DNA of 64,000 nt, from assembly GCA_030544235.1 (NCBI GenBank), contig CM060474.1, positions 1,116,001 to 1,180,000 of the forward strand. The letters run 5' to 3'. Below the pieces are notes generated by a model. That model worked only from the letters and a program-made list of their open reading frames with translations. It did not search any database and had not been told where the DNA came from. Both the position numbers and the translations under genes were made by a program. How positions within the stretch are numbered: position 1 is the stretch's first letter; each line of letters begins with the position of its first letter. This DNA is from Lepturacanthus savala (lineage: Eukaryota > Chordata > Actinopteri > Scombriformes > Trichiuridae). Shown here one piece after another: positions 26,077 to 38,925 of the stretch.

Positions 26077-29000
26077 TTTGGATCAGAAATTCACCTGGAA
26101 AAGCTATTGTTTTCATGTGGTTTGTGTTTTAAAGTTTTTATTTGCTCCATATGCATTCTCTCGGTCGGAAGAGCACAAAAAGACCAAAAGCTATGTAGGC
26201 CTAAATCAGTACAATATTTTTACAGAAAATCTTATTTACCTTTTACTATATGTAAAATGGTATAGTTTTGGATCAGAAATTCACCTGGAAAAGCTATTGT
26301 TTTCATGTGGTTTGTGTTTTAAAGTTTTTTATTGCTCCATATGCATTCTCTCGGTCTGAAGAGCCCAAAAAGACAAAAAGCTATATAGGCCTAAATCAGT
26401 ACAATATTTTCATAGAAAAACTTATTTACCTTTTACTTTATGTGAAATGGTATAGTTTTGGATCAGAAATTCACCTGGAAAAGTTATTGTTTTCATGTGG
26501 TTTGTGTTTTAAAGTTTTTATTGCTCCATATGCATTCTCTCGGTCTGAAGAGAACAAAAAGACAAAAAGCTATGTAAGCCTAAATCAGAACAATATTTTT
26601 ATAGAAAATCTTATTTACCTTTTACTTTATGTGAAATGGAATAGTTTTGGATCAGAAATTCACCTGGAAAAGCTATTGTTTTTCATGTGGTTTGTGTTTT
26701 AAAGTTTTTATTGCTCCATATGCATTCTCTCGGTCTGAAGAGAACAAAAAGACAAAAAGCTATGTAGGCCTAAATCAGTACAATATTTTTAGAGAAAATC
26801 TTATTTACCTTTTACTTTATGTGAAATGGTATAGTTTTGGATCAGAAATTCACCTGGAAAAGTTATTGTTTTCATGTGGTTTGTGTTTTAAAGTTTTTGT
26901 TGCTCCATATGCATTCTCTCGGTCTGAAGAGAACAAAAAGACAAAAAGCTATGTAGGCCTAAATCAGTACAATATTTTTACAGAAAATCTTATTTACCTT
27001 TTACTATATGTAAAATGGTATAGTTTTGGATCAGAAATTCACCTGGAAAATCTATTGTTTTCATGTGGTTTGTGTTTTAAAGTTTTTATTTGCTCCATAT
27101 GCATTCTCTCGGTTGGAAGAGCACAAAAAGACCAAAAGCTATGTAGGCCTAAATCAGTACAATATTTTTACAGAAAATCTTATTTACCTTTTACTATATG
27201 TAAAATGGTATAGTTTTGGATCAGAAATTCACCTGGAAAAGCTATTGTTTTCATGTGGTTTGTGTTTTAAAGTTTTTATTGCTCCATATGCATTCTCTCG
27301 GTCTGAAGAGCCCAAAAAGACAAAAAGCTATATAGGCCTAAATCAGTACAATATTTTCATAGAAAAACTTATTTACCTTTTACTTTATGTGAAATGGTAT
27401 AGTTTTGGATCAGAAATTCACCTGGAAAAGCTATTGTTTTCATGTGATTTGTGTTTTAAAGTTTTTATTGCTCCATATGCATTCTCTCGGTCTGAAGAGA
27501 ACAAAAAGACAAAAAGCTATGTAAGCCTAAATCAGAACAATATTTTTATAGAAAATCTTATTTACCTTTTACTTTATGTGAAATGGAATAGTTTTGGATC
27601 AGAAATTCACCTGGAAAATCTATTGTTTTCATGTGGTTTGTGTTTTAAAGTTTTATTGCTCCATATGCATTCTCTCGGTCTGAAGAGAACAAAAAGACAA
27701 AAAGCTATGTAGGCCTAAATCAGTACAATATTTTTACAGAAAATCTTATTTACCTTTTACTATATGTAAAATGGTATAGTTTTGGATCAGAAATTCACCT
27801 GGAAAAGCTATTGTTTTCATGTGGTTTGTGTTTTAAAGTTTTTATTGCTCCATATGCATTCTCTCGGTCGGAAGAGCACAAAAAGACGAAAAGCTATGTA
27901 GGCCTAAATCAGGACAATATTTTTACAGAAAATCTTATTTACCTTTTACTATATGTAAAATGGTATAGTTTTGGATCAGAAATTCACCTGGAAAAGCTAT
28001 TGTTTTCATGTGGTTTGTGTTTTAAAGTTTTTATTGCTCCATATGCATTCTCTCGGTCTGAAGAGCCCAAAAAGACAAAAAGCTATATAGGCCTAAATCA
28101 GTACAATATTTTCATAGAAAAACTTATTTACCTTTTACTTTACGTGAAATGGTATAGTTTTGGATCAGAAATTCACCTGGAAAAGCTATTGTTTTCATGT
28201 GGTTTGTGTTTTAAAGTTTTTATTGCTCCATATGCATTCTCTCGGTCTGAAGAGAACAAAAAGACAAAAAGCTATGTAAGCCTAAATCAGAACAATATTT
28301 TTATAGAAAATCTTATTTACCTTTTACTTTATGTGAAATGGAATAGTTTTGGATCAGAAATTCACCTGGAAAAGCTATTGTTTTCATGTGGTTTGTGTTT
28401 TAAAGTTTTTATTGCTCCATATGCATTCTCTCGGTCGGAAGAGCACAAAAAGACCAAAAGCTATGTAGGCCTAAATCAGTACAATATTTTTACAGAAAAT
28501 CTTATTTATCTTTTACTTTATGTGAAATGGTATAGTTTTGGATCAGAAATTCACCTGGAAAAGTTATTGTTTTCATGTGGTTTGTGTTTTAAAGTTTTTA
28601 TTGCTCCATATGCATTCTCTCGGTCGGAAGAGCACAAAAAGACAAAAAGCTATGTAGGCCTAAATCAGTACAATATTTTTACAGAAAATCTCATTTACCA
28701 TTTACTATATGTAAAATGGTATAGTTTTGGATCAGAAATTCACCTGGAAAAGCTATTGTTTTCATGTGGTTGGTGTTTTAAAGTTTTTATTGCTCCATAT
28801 GCATTCTCTCGGTCGGAAGAGCACAAAAAGACCAAAAGCTATGTAGGCCTAAATCAGTACAATATTTTTACAGAAAAATCTTATTTACCTTTTACTATAT
28901 GTAAAATGGTATAGTTTTGGATCAGAAATTCACCTGGAAAAGCTATTGTTTTCATGTGGTTTGTGTTTTAAAGTTTTTATTGCTCCATATGCATTCTCTC

Positions 29001-30242
29001 GGTCTGAAGAGCCCAAAAAGACAAAAAGCTATATAGGCCTAAATCAGTACAATATTTTCATAGAAAAACTTATTTACCTTTTACTTTATGTGAAATGGTA
29101 TAGTTTTGGATCAGAAATTCACCTGGAAAAGCTATTGTTTTCATGTGATTTGTGTTTTAAAGTTTTTATTGCTCCATATGCATTCTCTCGGTCTGAAGAG
29201 AACAAAAAGACAAAAAGCTATGTAAGCCTAAATCAGAACAATATTTTTATAGAAAATCTTATTTACCTTTTACTTTATGTGAAATGGAATAGTTTTGGAT
29301 CAGAAATTCACCTGGAAAAGCTATTGTTTTCATGTGGTTTGTGTTTTAAAGTTTTTATTGCTCCATATGCATTCTCTCGGGGGGTCTGAAGAGAACAAAA
29401 AGACAAAAAGCTATGTAGGCCTAAATCAGTACAATATTTTTACAGAAAATCTTATTTACCTTTTACTATATGTAAAATGGTATAGTTTTGGATCAGAAAT
29501 TCACCTGGAAAAGCTATTGTTTTCATGTGGTTTGTGTTTTAAAGTTTTTATTGCTCCATATGCATTCTCTCGGTCGGAAGAGCACAAAAAGACGAAAAGC
29601 TATGTAGGCCTAAATCAGGACAATATTTTTACAGAAAATCTTATTTACCTTTTACTATATGTAAAATGGTATAGTTTTGGATCAGAAATTCACCTGGAAA
29701 AGCTATTGTTTTCATGTGGTTTGTGTTTTAAAGTTTTTATTGCTCCATATGCATTCTCTCGGTCTGAAGAGCCCAAAAAGACAAAAAGCTATATAGGCCT
29801 AAATCAGTACAATATTTTCATAGAAAAACTTATTTACCTTTTACTTTACGTGGAATGGTATAGTTTTGGATCAGAAATTCACCTGGAAAAGCTATTGTTT
29901 TCATGTGGTTTGTGTTTTAAAGTTTTTATTGCTCCATATGCATTCTCTCGGTCTGAAGAGAACAAAAAGACAAAAAGCTATGTAAGCCTAAATCAGAACA
30001 ATATTTTTATAGAAAATCTTATTTACCTTTTACTTTATGTGAAATGGAATAGTTTTGGATCAGAAATTCACCTGGAAAAGCTATTGTTTTCATGTGGTTT
30101 GTGTTTTAAAGTTTTTATTGCTCCATATGCATTCTCTCGGTCGGAAGAGCACAAAAAGACCAAAAGCTATGTAGGCCTAAATCAGTACAATATTTTTACA
30201 GAAAATCTTATTTATCTTTTACTTTATGTGAAATGGTATAGT
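26077..30242 (+). repeat. Copy of 20,594-24,753 carrying private homopolymer indels
   Basis: Class order and private markers (ctcggttggaag near 27,108; tacgtggaatgg near 29,847) match the segment 5,483 bp upstream, or 29 monomers. Only this copy has: one extra T in 26,325-26,330, one extra T in 26,679-26,683, one T missing at 27,651-27,654, one extra A in 28,874-28,878, and four extra G in 29,379-29,384. Their net +6 bp accounts exactly for the drift in offset from 5,483 to 5,489 between the ends of the segment. Confidence 0.9.
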
Positions 30243-31376
30243 TTTGGATCAGAAATTCACCTGGAAAAGCTATTGTTTTCATGTGATTTGTGTTTTAAAG
30301 TTTTTATTGCTCCATATGCATTCTCTCGGTCTGAAGAGAACAAAAAGACAAAAAGCTATGTAAGCCTAAATCAGAACAATATTTTTATAGAAAATCTTAT
30401 TTACCTTTTACTTTATGTGAAATGGAATAGTTTTGGATCAGAAATTCACCTGGAAAAGCTATTGTTTTCATGTGGTTTGTGTTTTAAAGTTTTTATTGCT
30501 CCATATGCATTCTCTCGGTCTGAAGAGAACAAAAAGACAAAAAGCTATGTAGGCCTAAATCAGTACAATATTTTTACAGAAAATCTTATTTACCTTTTAC
30601 TATATGTAAAATGGTATAGTTTTGGATCAGAAATTCACCTGGAAAAGCTATTGTTTTCATGTGGTTTGTGTTTTAAAGTTTTTATTGCTCCATATGCATT
30701 CTCTCGGTCGGAAGAGCACAAAAAGACGAAAAGCTATGTAGGCCTAAATCAGGACAATATTTTTACAGAAAATCTTATTTACCTTTTACTATATGTAAAA
30801 TGGTATAGTTTTGGATCAGAAATTCACCTGGAAAAGCTATTGTTTTCATGTGGTTTGTGTTTTAAAGTTTTTATTGCTCCATATGCATTCTCTCGGTCTG
30901 AAGAGCCCAAAAAGACAAAAAGCTATATAGGCCTAAATCAGTACAATATTTTCATAGAAAAACTTATTTACCTTTTACTTTACGTGGAATGGTATAGTTT
31001 TGGATCAGAAATTCACCTGGAAAAGCTATTGTTTTCATGTGGTTTGTGTTTTAAAGTTTTTATTGCTCCATATGCATTCTCTCGGTCTGAAGAGAACAAA
31101 AAGACAAAAAGCTATGTAAGCCTAAATCAGAACAATATTTTTATAGAAAATCTTATTTACCTTTTACTTTATGTGAAATGGAATAGTTTTGGATCAGAAA
31201 TTCACCTGGAAAAGCTATTGTTTTCATGTGGTTTGTGTTTTAAAGTTTTTATTGCTCCATATGCATTCTCTCGGTCGGAAGAGCACAAAAAGACCAAAAG
31301 CTATGTAGGCCTAAATCAGTACAATATTTTTACAGAAAATCTTATTTATCTTTTACTTTATGTGAAATGGTATAGT
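29105..31376 (+). repeat. Tandem hexamer duplication, about 1,134 bp x 2
   Basis: Class order tgtgatttg, gagaac, gagcac with atcaggacaat, gagccc with tacgtggaatgg, gagaac with gtaagcc, gagcac with atttatctttta occurs at 29,105-30,242 and again at 30,243-31,376. The tacgtggaatgg markers are exactly 1,134 bp apart (tggaat at 29,851 and 30,985). The corresponding place in the parental copy (near 23.6-24.8 kb) has only one such hexamer. The first repeat overlaps the preceding entry. Confidence 0.88.
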
Positions 31377-33077
31377 TTTGGATCAGAAATTCACCTGGAA
31401 AAGTTATTGTTTTCATGTGGTTTGTGTTTTAAAGTTTTTATTGCTCCATATGCATTCTCTCGGTCTGAAGAGCCCAAAAAGACAAAAAGCTATGTAGGCC
31501 TAAATCAGTACAATATTTTTACAGAAAATCTTATTTACATTTTACTAAATGGAAAATGGTATAGTTTTGGATCAGAAATTCACCTGGAAAAGCTATTGTT
31601 TTCATGTGGTTTGTGTTTTAAAGTTTTTATTGCTCCATATGCATTCTCTCGGTCTGAAGAGCACAAAAGGACAAAAAGCTATGTAGGCCTAAATCAGTAC
31701 AATATTTTTAGAGAAAATCTTATTTACCTTTTACTTTATGTGAAATGGTATAGTTTTGGATCAGAAATTCACCTGGAAAAGTTATTGTTTTCATGTGGTT
31801 TGTGTTTTAAAGTTTTTGTTGCTCCATATGCATTCTCTCGGTCGGAAGAGCACAAAAAGACAAAAAGCTATGTAGGCCTAAATCAGTACAATATTTTTAC
31901 AGAAAATCTCATTTACCATTTACTATATGTAAAATGGTATAGTTTTGGATCAGAAATTCACCTGGAAAAGCTATTGTTTTCATGTGGTTGGTGTTTTAAA
32001 GTTTTTATTGCTCCATATGCATTCTCTCGGTCGGAAGAGCACAAAAAGACCAAAAGCTATGTAGGCCTAAATCAGTACAATATTTTTACAGAAAATCTTA
32101 TTTACCTTTTACTATATGTAAAATGGTATAGTTTTGGATCAGAAATTCACCTGGAAAAGCTATTGTTTTCATGTGGTTTGTGTTTTAAAGTTTTTATTGC
32201 TCCATATGCATTCTCTCGGTCTGAAGAGCCCAAAAAGACAAAAAGCTATATAGGCCTAAATCAGTACAATATTTTCATAGAAAAACTTATATACCTTTTA
32301 CTTTATGTGAAATGGTATAGTTTTGGATCAGAAATTCACCTGGAAAAGCTATTGTTTTCATGTGGTTTGTGTTTTAAAGTTTTTATTGCTCCATATGCAT
32401 TCTCTCGGTCTGAAGAGAACAAAAAGACAAAAAGCTATGTAAGCCTAAATCAGAACAATATTTTTATAGAAAATCTTATTTACCTTTTACTTTATGTGAA
32501 ATGGAATAGTTTTGGATCAGAAATTCACCTGGAAAAGCTATTGTTTTCATGTGGTTTGTGTTTTAAAGTTTTTATTGCTCCATATGCATTCTCTCGGTCG
32601 GAAGAGCACAAAAAGACCAAAAGCTATGTAGGCCTAAATCAGTACAATATTTTTACAGAAAATCTTATTTATCTTTTACTTTATGTGAAATGGTATAGTT
32701 TTGGATCAGAAATTCACCTGGAAAAGTTATTGTTTTCATGTGGTTTGTGTTTTAAAGTTTTTATTGCTCCATATGCATTCTCTCGGTCTGAAGAGCCCAA
32801 AAAGACAAAAAGCTATGTAGGCCTAAATCAGTACAATATTTTTATAGAAAATCTTATTTACCTTTTACTATATGTAAAATGGTATAGTTTTGGATCAGAA
32901 ATTCACCTGGAAAAGCTATTGTTTTCATGTGGTTTGTGTTTTAAAGTTTTTATTGCTCCATATGCATTCTCTCGGTCTGAAGAGAACAAAAAGACAAAAA
33001 GCTATGTAGGCCTAAATCAGTACAATATTTTTACAGAAAATCTTATTTACCTTTTACTATATGTAAAATGGTATAGT
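31377..33077 (+). repeat. Nine-monomer block: hexamer plus three
   Basis: Matches the hexamer at 24,754-25,887 (tgtggttggtg at 31,987), then a gagcac monomer, a gagccc monomer with gtaggcc and ttttatagaaaatc (near 32,838-32,852), and a gagaac monomer. A T-insertion monomer follows. Confidence 0.82.
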
Positions 33078-34401
33078 TTTGGATCAGAAATTCACCTGGA
33101 AAAGCTATTGTTTTCATGTGGTTTGTGTTTTAAAGTTTTTATTTGCTCCATATGCATTCTCTCGGTCGGAAGAGCACAAAAAGACCAAAAGCTATGTAGG
33201 CCTAAATCAGTACAATATTTTTACAGAAAATCTTATTTACCTTTTACTATATGTAAAATGGTATAGTTTTGGATCAGAAATTCACCTGGAAAAGCTATTG
33301 TTTTCATGTGGTTTGTGTTTTAAAGTTTTTATTGCTCCATATGCATTCTCTCGGTCTGAAGAGCCCAAAAAGACAAAAAGCTATATAGGCCTAAATCAGT
33401 ACAATATTTTCATAGAAATACTTATTTACCTTTTACTTTATGGGAAATGGTATAGTTTTGGATCAGAAATTCACCTGGAAAAGCTATTGTTTTCATGTGA
33501 TTTGTGTTTTAAAGTTTTTATTGCTCCATATGCATTCTCTCGGTCTGAAGAGAACAAAAAGACAAAAAGCTATGTAAGCCTAAATCAGAACAATATTTTT
33601 ATAGAAAATCTTATTTACCTTTTACTTTATGTGAAATGGAATAGTTTTGGATCAGAAATTCACCTGGAAAAGCTATTGTTTTCATGTGGTTTGTGTTTTA
33701 AAGTTTTTATTGCTCCATATGCATTCTCTCGGTCGGAAGAGCACAAAAAGACCAAAAGCTATGTAGGCCTAAATCAGTACAATATTTTTACAGAAAATCT
33801 TATTTATCTTTTACTTTATGTGAAATGGTATAGTTTTGGATCAGAAATTCACCTGGAAAAGTTATTGTTTTCATGTGGTTTGTGTTTTAAAGTTTTTATT
33901 GCTCCATATGCATTCTCTCGGTCTGAAGAGCCCAAAAAGACAAAAACCTATGTAGGCCTAAATCAGTACAATATTTTTACAGAAAATCTTATTTACATTT
34001 TACTAAATGGAAAATGGTATAGTTTTGGATCAGAAATTCACCTGGAAAAGCTATTGTTTTCATGTGGTTTGTGTTTTAAAGTTTTTATTGCTCCATATGC
34101 ATTCTCTCGGTCTGAAGAGCACAAAAGGACAAAAAGCTATGTAGGCCTAAATCAGTACAATATTTTTAGAGAAAATCTTATTTACCTTTTACTTTATGTG
34201 AAATGGTATAGTTTTGGATCAGAAATTCACCTGGAAAAGTTATTGTTTTCATGTGGTTTGTGTTTTAAAGTTTTTGTTGCTCCATATGCATTCTCTCGGT
34301 AGGAAGACCACAAAAAGACAAAAAGCTATGTAGGCCTAAATCAGTACAATATTTTTACAGAAAATCTCATTTACCATTTACTATATGTAAAATGGTATAG
34401 T
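33078..34401 (+). repeat. Last seven monomers of domain II
   Basis: Starts with a T-insertion monomer. Private changes: catagaaatac near 33,411 with tttatgggaaatgg near 33,437, and aaaaacctatg near 33,944. The final monomer carries ctcggtaggaagacc near 34,296, which puts an in-frame TAG at 34,300-34,302. That variant is shared with 36,751-36,753. Confidence 0.83.
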
Positions 34402-36852
34402 TTTGGATCAGAAATTCACCTGGAAAAGCTATTGTTTTCATGTGGTTGGTGTTTTAAAGTTTTTATTGCTCCATATGCATTCTCTCGGTCTGAAGAGCCC
34501 AAAAAGACAAAAAGCTATATAGGCCTAAATCAGTTTAATATTTTCATAGAAAAACTTATTTACCTTTTACTTTATGTGAAATGGTATAGTTTTGGATCAG
34601 AAATTGACCTGGAAAAGCTATTGTTTTCATGTGGTTTGTGTTTTAAAGTTTTTATTGCTCCATATGCATTCTCTCGGTCTGAAGGGAACAAAAAGGCAAA
34701 AAGCTATGTAGGCCTAAATCAGTACAATATTTTTACAGAAAATCTTATTTACCTTTTACTATATGTAAAATGGTATAGTTTTGGATCAGAAATTCACCTG
34801 GAAAAGCTATTGTTTTCATGTGGTTTTTGTTTTAAAGTTTTTATTGCTCCATATGCATTCTCTCGGTCTGAAGAGAACAAAAAGACAAAAAGCTATGTAG
34901 GCCTAAATAATATTTTTACAGAAAATCTTATTTACCTTTTACTATATGTAAAATGGTATAGTTTTGGATCAGAAATTCACCTGGAAAAGCTATTGTTTTC
35001 ATGTCGTTTGTGTTTTAAAGTTTTTATTGCTCCATATGCATTCTCTCGGTCTGAAGAGCCCAAAAAGACAAAAAGCTATATAGGCCTAAATCAGTACAAT
35101 ATTTTTACAAAAAAACTTATTTACCTTTTATTTTATGTGAAATGGTATAGTTTTGGATCAGAAATTTACCTGGAAAAGCTATTGTTTTCATGTGGTATGT
35201 GTTTTAAAGTTTTTATTGCTCCATATGCATTCTCTCGGTCTGAAGAGAACAAAAAGACAAAAAGCTATGTAGGCCTAAATCAGTACAATATTTTTACAGA
35301 AAATCTTATTTACCTTTTACTATATGTAAAATGGTATAGTTTTGGATCAGAAATTCACCTGGAAAAGCTATTGTTTTCATGTGGTTTGTGTTTTAAAGTT
35401 TTTATTGCTCCATATGCATTCTCTCGGTCGGAAGAGCAAAAAAAGACCAAAAGCTATGTAGGCCTAAATCAGTACAATATTTTTACAGAAAATCTTATTT
35501 ACCTTTTACTATATGTAAAATGGTATAGTTTTGGATCAGAAATTCACCTGGAAAAGCTATTGTTTTCATGTGGTTTGTGTTTTAAAGTTTTTATTGCTCC
35601 ATATGCATTCTCTCGGTCTGAAGAGCCCAAAAAGACAAAAAGCTATATAGGCCTAAATCAGTACAATATTTTCATAGAAAAACTTATTTACCTTTTACTT
35701 TATGTGAAATGGTATAGTTTTGGATCAGAAATTCACCTGGAAAAGCTATTGTTTTCATGTGATTTGTGTTTTAAAGTTTTTATTGCTTCATATGCATTCT
35801 CTCGGTCTGAAGAGAACAAAAAGACAAAAAGCTATGTAAGCCTAAATCAGAACAATATTTTTATAGAAAATCTTATTTACCTTTTACTTTATGTGAAATG
35901 GAATAGTTTTGGATCAGAAATTCACCTGGAAAAGCTATTGTTTTCATGTGGTTTGTGTTTTAAAGTTTTTATTGCTCCATATGCATTCTCTCGGTCGGAA
36001 GAGCACAAAAAGACCAAAAGCTATGTAGGCCTAAATCAGTACAATATTTTTACAGAAAATCTTATTTATCTTTTACTTTATGTGAAATGGTATAGTTTTG
36101 GATCAGAAATTCACCTGGAAAAGTTATTGTTTTCATGTGGTTTGTGTTTTAAAGTTTTTATTGCTCCATATGCATTCTCTCGGTCTGAAGAGCCCAAAAA
36201 GACAAAAAGCTATGTAGGCCTAAATCAGTACAATATTTTTATAGAAAATCTTATTTACCTTTTACTATATGTAAAATGGTATAGTTTTGGATCAGAAATT
36301 CACCTGGAAAAGCTATTGTTTTCATGTGGTTTGTGTTTTAAAGTTTTTATTGCTCCATATGCATTCTCTCGGTCTGAAGAGAACAAAAAGACAAAAAGCT
36401 ATGTAGGCCTAAATCAGTACAATATTTTTACAGAAAATCTTATTTACCTTTTACTATATGTAAAATGGTATAGTTTTGGATCAGAAATTCACCTGGAAAA
36501 GCTATTGTTTTCATGTGGTTTGTGTTTTAAAGTTTTTATTGCTCCATATGCATTCTCTCGGTCTGAAGAGCACAAAAGGACAAAAAGCTATGTAGGCCTA
36601 AATCAGTACAATATTTTTAGAGAAAATCTTATTTACCTTTTACTTTATGTGAAATGGTATAGTTTTGGATCAGAAATTCACCTGGAAAAGTTATTGTTTT
36701 CATGTGGTTTGTGTTTTAAAGTTTTTGTTGCTCCATATGCATTCTCTCGGTAGGAAGACCACAAAAAGACAAAAAGCTATGTAGGCCTAAATCAGTACAA
36801 TATTTTTACAGAAAATCTCATTTACCATTTACTATATGTAAAATGGTATAGT
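34402..36852 (+). repeat. 2,451-bp 13-mer HOR, copy 1 (hybrid domain III)
   Basis: The first monomer is a fusion: its left part has the tgtggttggtg marker of domain II and its right part is class D of domain I (gagccc, atcagtttaatattttc). Next: a class A monomer with aaattgacctgg and aaaaaggcaaaaag; a 183-bp monomer with gtggtttttg (junction 34,908); class E (tgtcgtttg); tgtggtatgtg; gagcaaaaaaag; then six domain II type monomers and a gtttttgttgctcc monomer with the TAG variant. Private: aaatttacctgg near 35,163 and attgcttcat near 35,784. Confidence 0.9.
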
Positions 36853-38925
36853 TTTGGATCAGAAATTCACCTGGAAAAGCTATTGTTTTCATGTGGTTGG
36901 TGTTTTAAAGTTTTTATTGCTCCATATGCATTCTCTCGGTCTGAAGAGCCCAAAAAGACAAAAAGCTATATAGGCCTAAATCAGTTTAATATTTTCATAG
37001 AAAAACTTATTTACCTTTTACTTTATGTGAAATGGTATAGTTTTGGATCAGAAATTGACCTGGAAAAGCTATTGTTTTCATGTGGTTTGTGTTTTAAAGT
37101 TTTTATTGCTCCATATGCATTCTCTCGGTCTGAAGGGAACAAAAAGGCAAAAAGCTATGTAGGCCTAAATCAGTACAATATTTTTACAGAAAATCTTATT
37201 TACCTTTTACTATATGTAAAATGGTATAGTTTTGGATCAGAAATTCACCTGGAAAAGCTATTGTTTTCATGTGGTTTTTGTTTTAAAGTTTTTATTGCTC
37301 CATATGCATTCTCTCGGTCTGAAGAGAACAAAAAGACAAAAAGCTATGTAGGCCTAAATAATATTTTTACAGAAAATCTTATTTACCTTTTACTATATGT
37401 AAAATGGTATAGTTTTGGATCAGAAATTCACCTGGAAAAGCTATTGTTTTCATGTCGTTTGTGTTTTAAAGTTTTTATTGCTCCATATGCATTCTCTCGG
37501 TCTGAAGAGCCCAAAAAGACAAAAAGCTATATAGGCCTAAATCAGTACAATATTTTTACAAAAAAACTTATTTACCTTTTATTTTATGTGAAATGGTATA
37601 GTTTTGGATCAGAAATTCACCTGGAAAAGCTATTGTTTTCATGTGGTATGTGTTTTAAAGTTTTTATTGCTCCATATGCATTCTCTCGGTCTGAAGAGAA
37701 CAAAAAGACAAAAAGCTATGTAGGCCTAAATCAGTACAATATTTTTACAGAAAATCTTATTTACCTTTTACTATATGTAAAATGGTATAGTTTTGGATCA
37801 GAAATTCACCTGGAAAAGCTATTGTTTTCATGTGGTTTGTGTTTTAAAGTTTTTATTGCTCCATATGCATTCTCTCGGTCGGAAGAGCAAAAAAAGACCA
37901 AAAGCTATGTAGGCCTAAATCAGTACAATATTTTTACAGAAAATCTTATTTACCTTTTACTATATGTAAAATGGTATAGTTTTGGATCAGAAATTCACCT
38001 GGAAAAGCTATTGTTTTCATGTGGTTTGTGTTTTAAAGTTTTTATTGCTCCATATGCATTCTCTCGGTCTGAAGAGCCCAAAAAGACAAAAAGCTATATA
38101 GGCCTAAATCAGTACAATATTTTCATAGAAAAACTTATTTACCTTTTACTTTATGTGAAATGGTATAGTTTTGGATCAGAAATTCACCTGGAAAAGCTAT
38201 TGTTTTCATGTGATTTGTGTTTTAAAGTTTTTATTGCTCCATATGCATTCTCTCGGTCTGAAGAGAACAAAAAGACAAAAAGCTATGTAAGCCTAAATCA
38301 GAACAATATTTTTATAGAAAATCTTATTTACCTTTTACTTTATGTGAAATGGAATAGTTTTGGATCAGAAATTCACCTGGAAAAGCTATTGTTTTCATGT
38401 GGTTTGTGTTTTAAAGTTTTTATTGCTCCATATGCATTCTCTCGGTCGGAAGAGCACAAAAAGACCAAAAGCTATGTAGGCCTAAATCAGTACAATATTT
38501 TTACAGAAAATCTTATTTATCTTTTACTTTATGTGAAATGGTATAGTTTTGGATCAGAAATTCACCTGGAAAAGTTATTGTTTTCATGTGGTTTGTGTTT
38601 TAAAGTTTTTATTGCTCCATATGCATTCTCTCGGTCTGAAGAGCCCAAAAAGACAAAAAGCTATGTAGGCCTAAATCAGTACAATATTTTTATAGAAAAT
38701 CTTATTTACCTTTTACTATATGTAAAATGGTATAGTTTTGGATCAGAAATTCACCTGGAAAAGCTATTGTTTTCATGTGGTTTGTGTTTTAAAGTTTTTA
38801 TTGCTCCATATGCATTCTCTCGGTCTGAAGAGAACAAAAAGACAAAAAGCTATGTAGGCCTAAATCAGTACAATATTTTTACAGAAAATCTTATTTACCT
38901 TTTACTATATGTAAAATGGTATAGT
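36853..38925 (+). repeat. 13-mer HOR, copy 2, truncated after 11 monomers
   Basis: Matches 34,402-36,474 at an offset of 2,451 bp, including the fused first monomer and the 183-bp monomer (junction 37,359). The last two monomers of the 13-mer are replaced by a T-insertion monomer at 38,926. Confidence 0.9.

Noticed and set aside
29379..29384. CGGG next to the G-run as part of a CENP-B box
   Set aside because: The TTCG half and the spacing are absent, and the G-run occurs once, probably as a sequence error.
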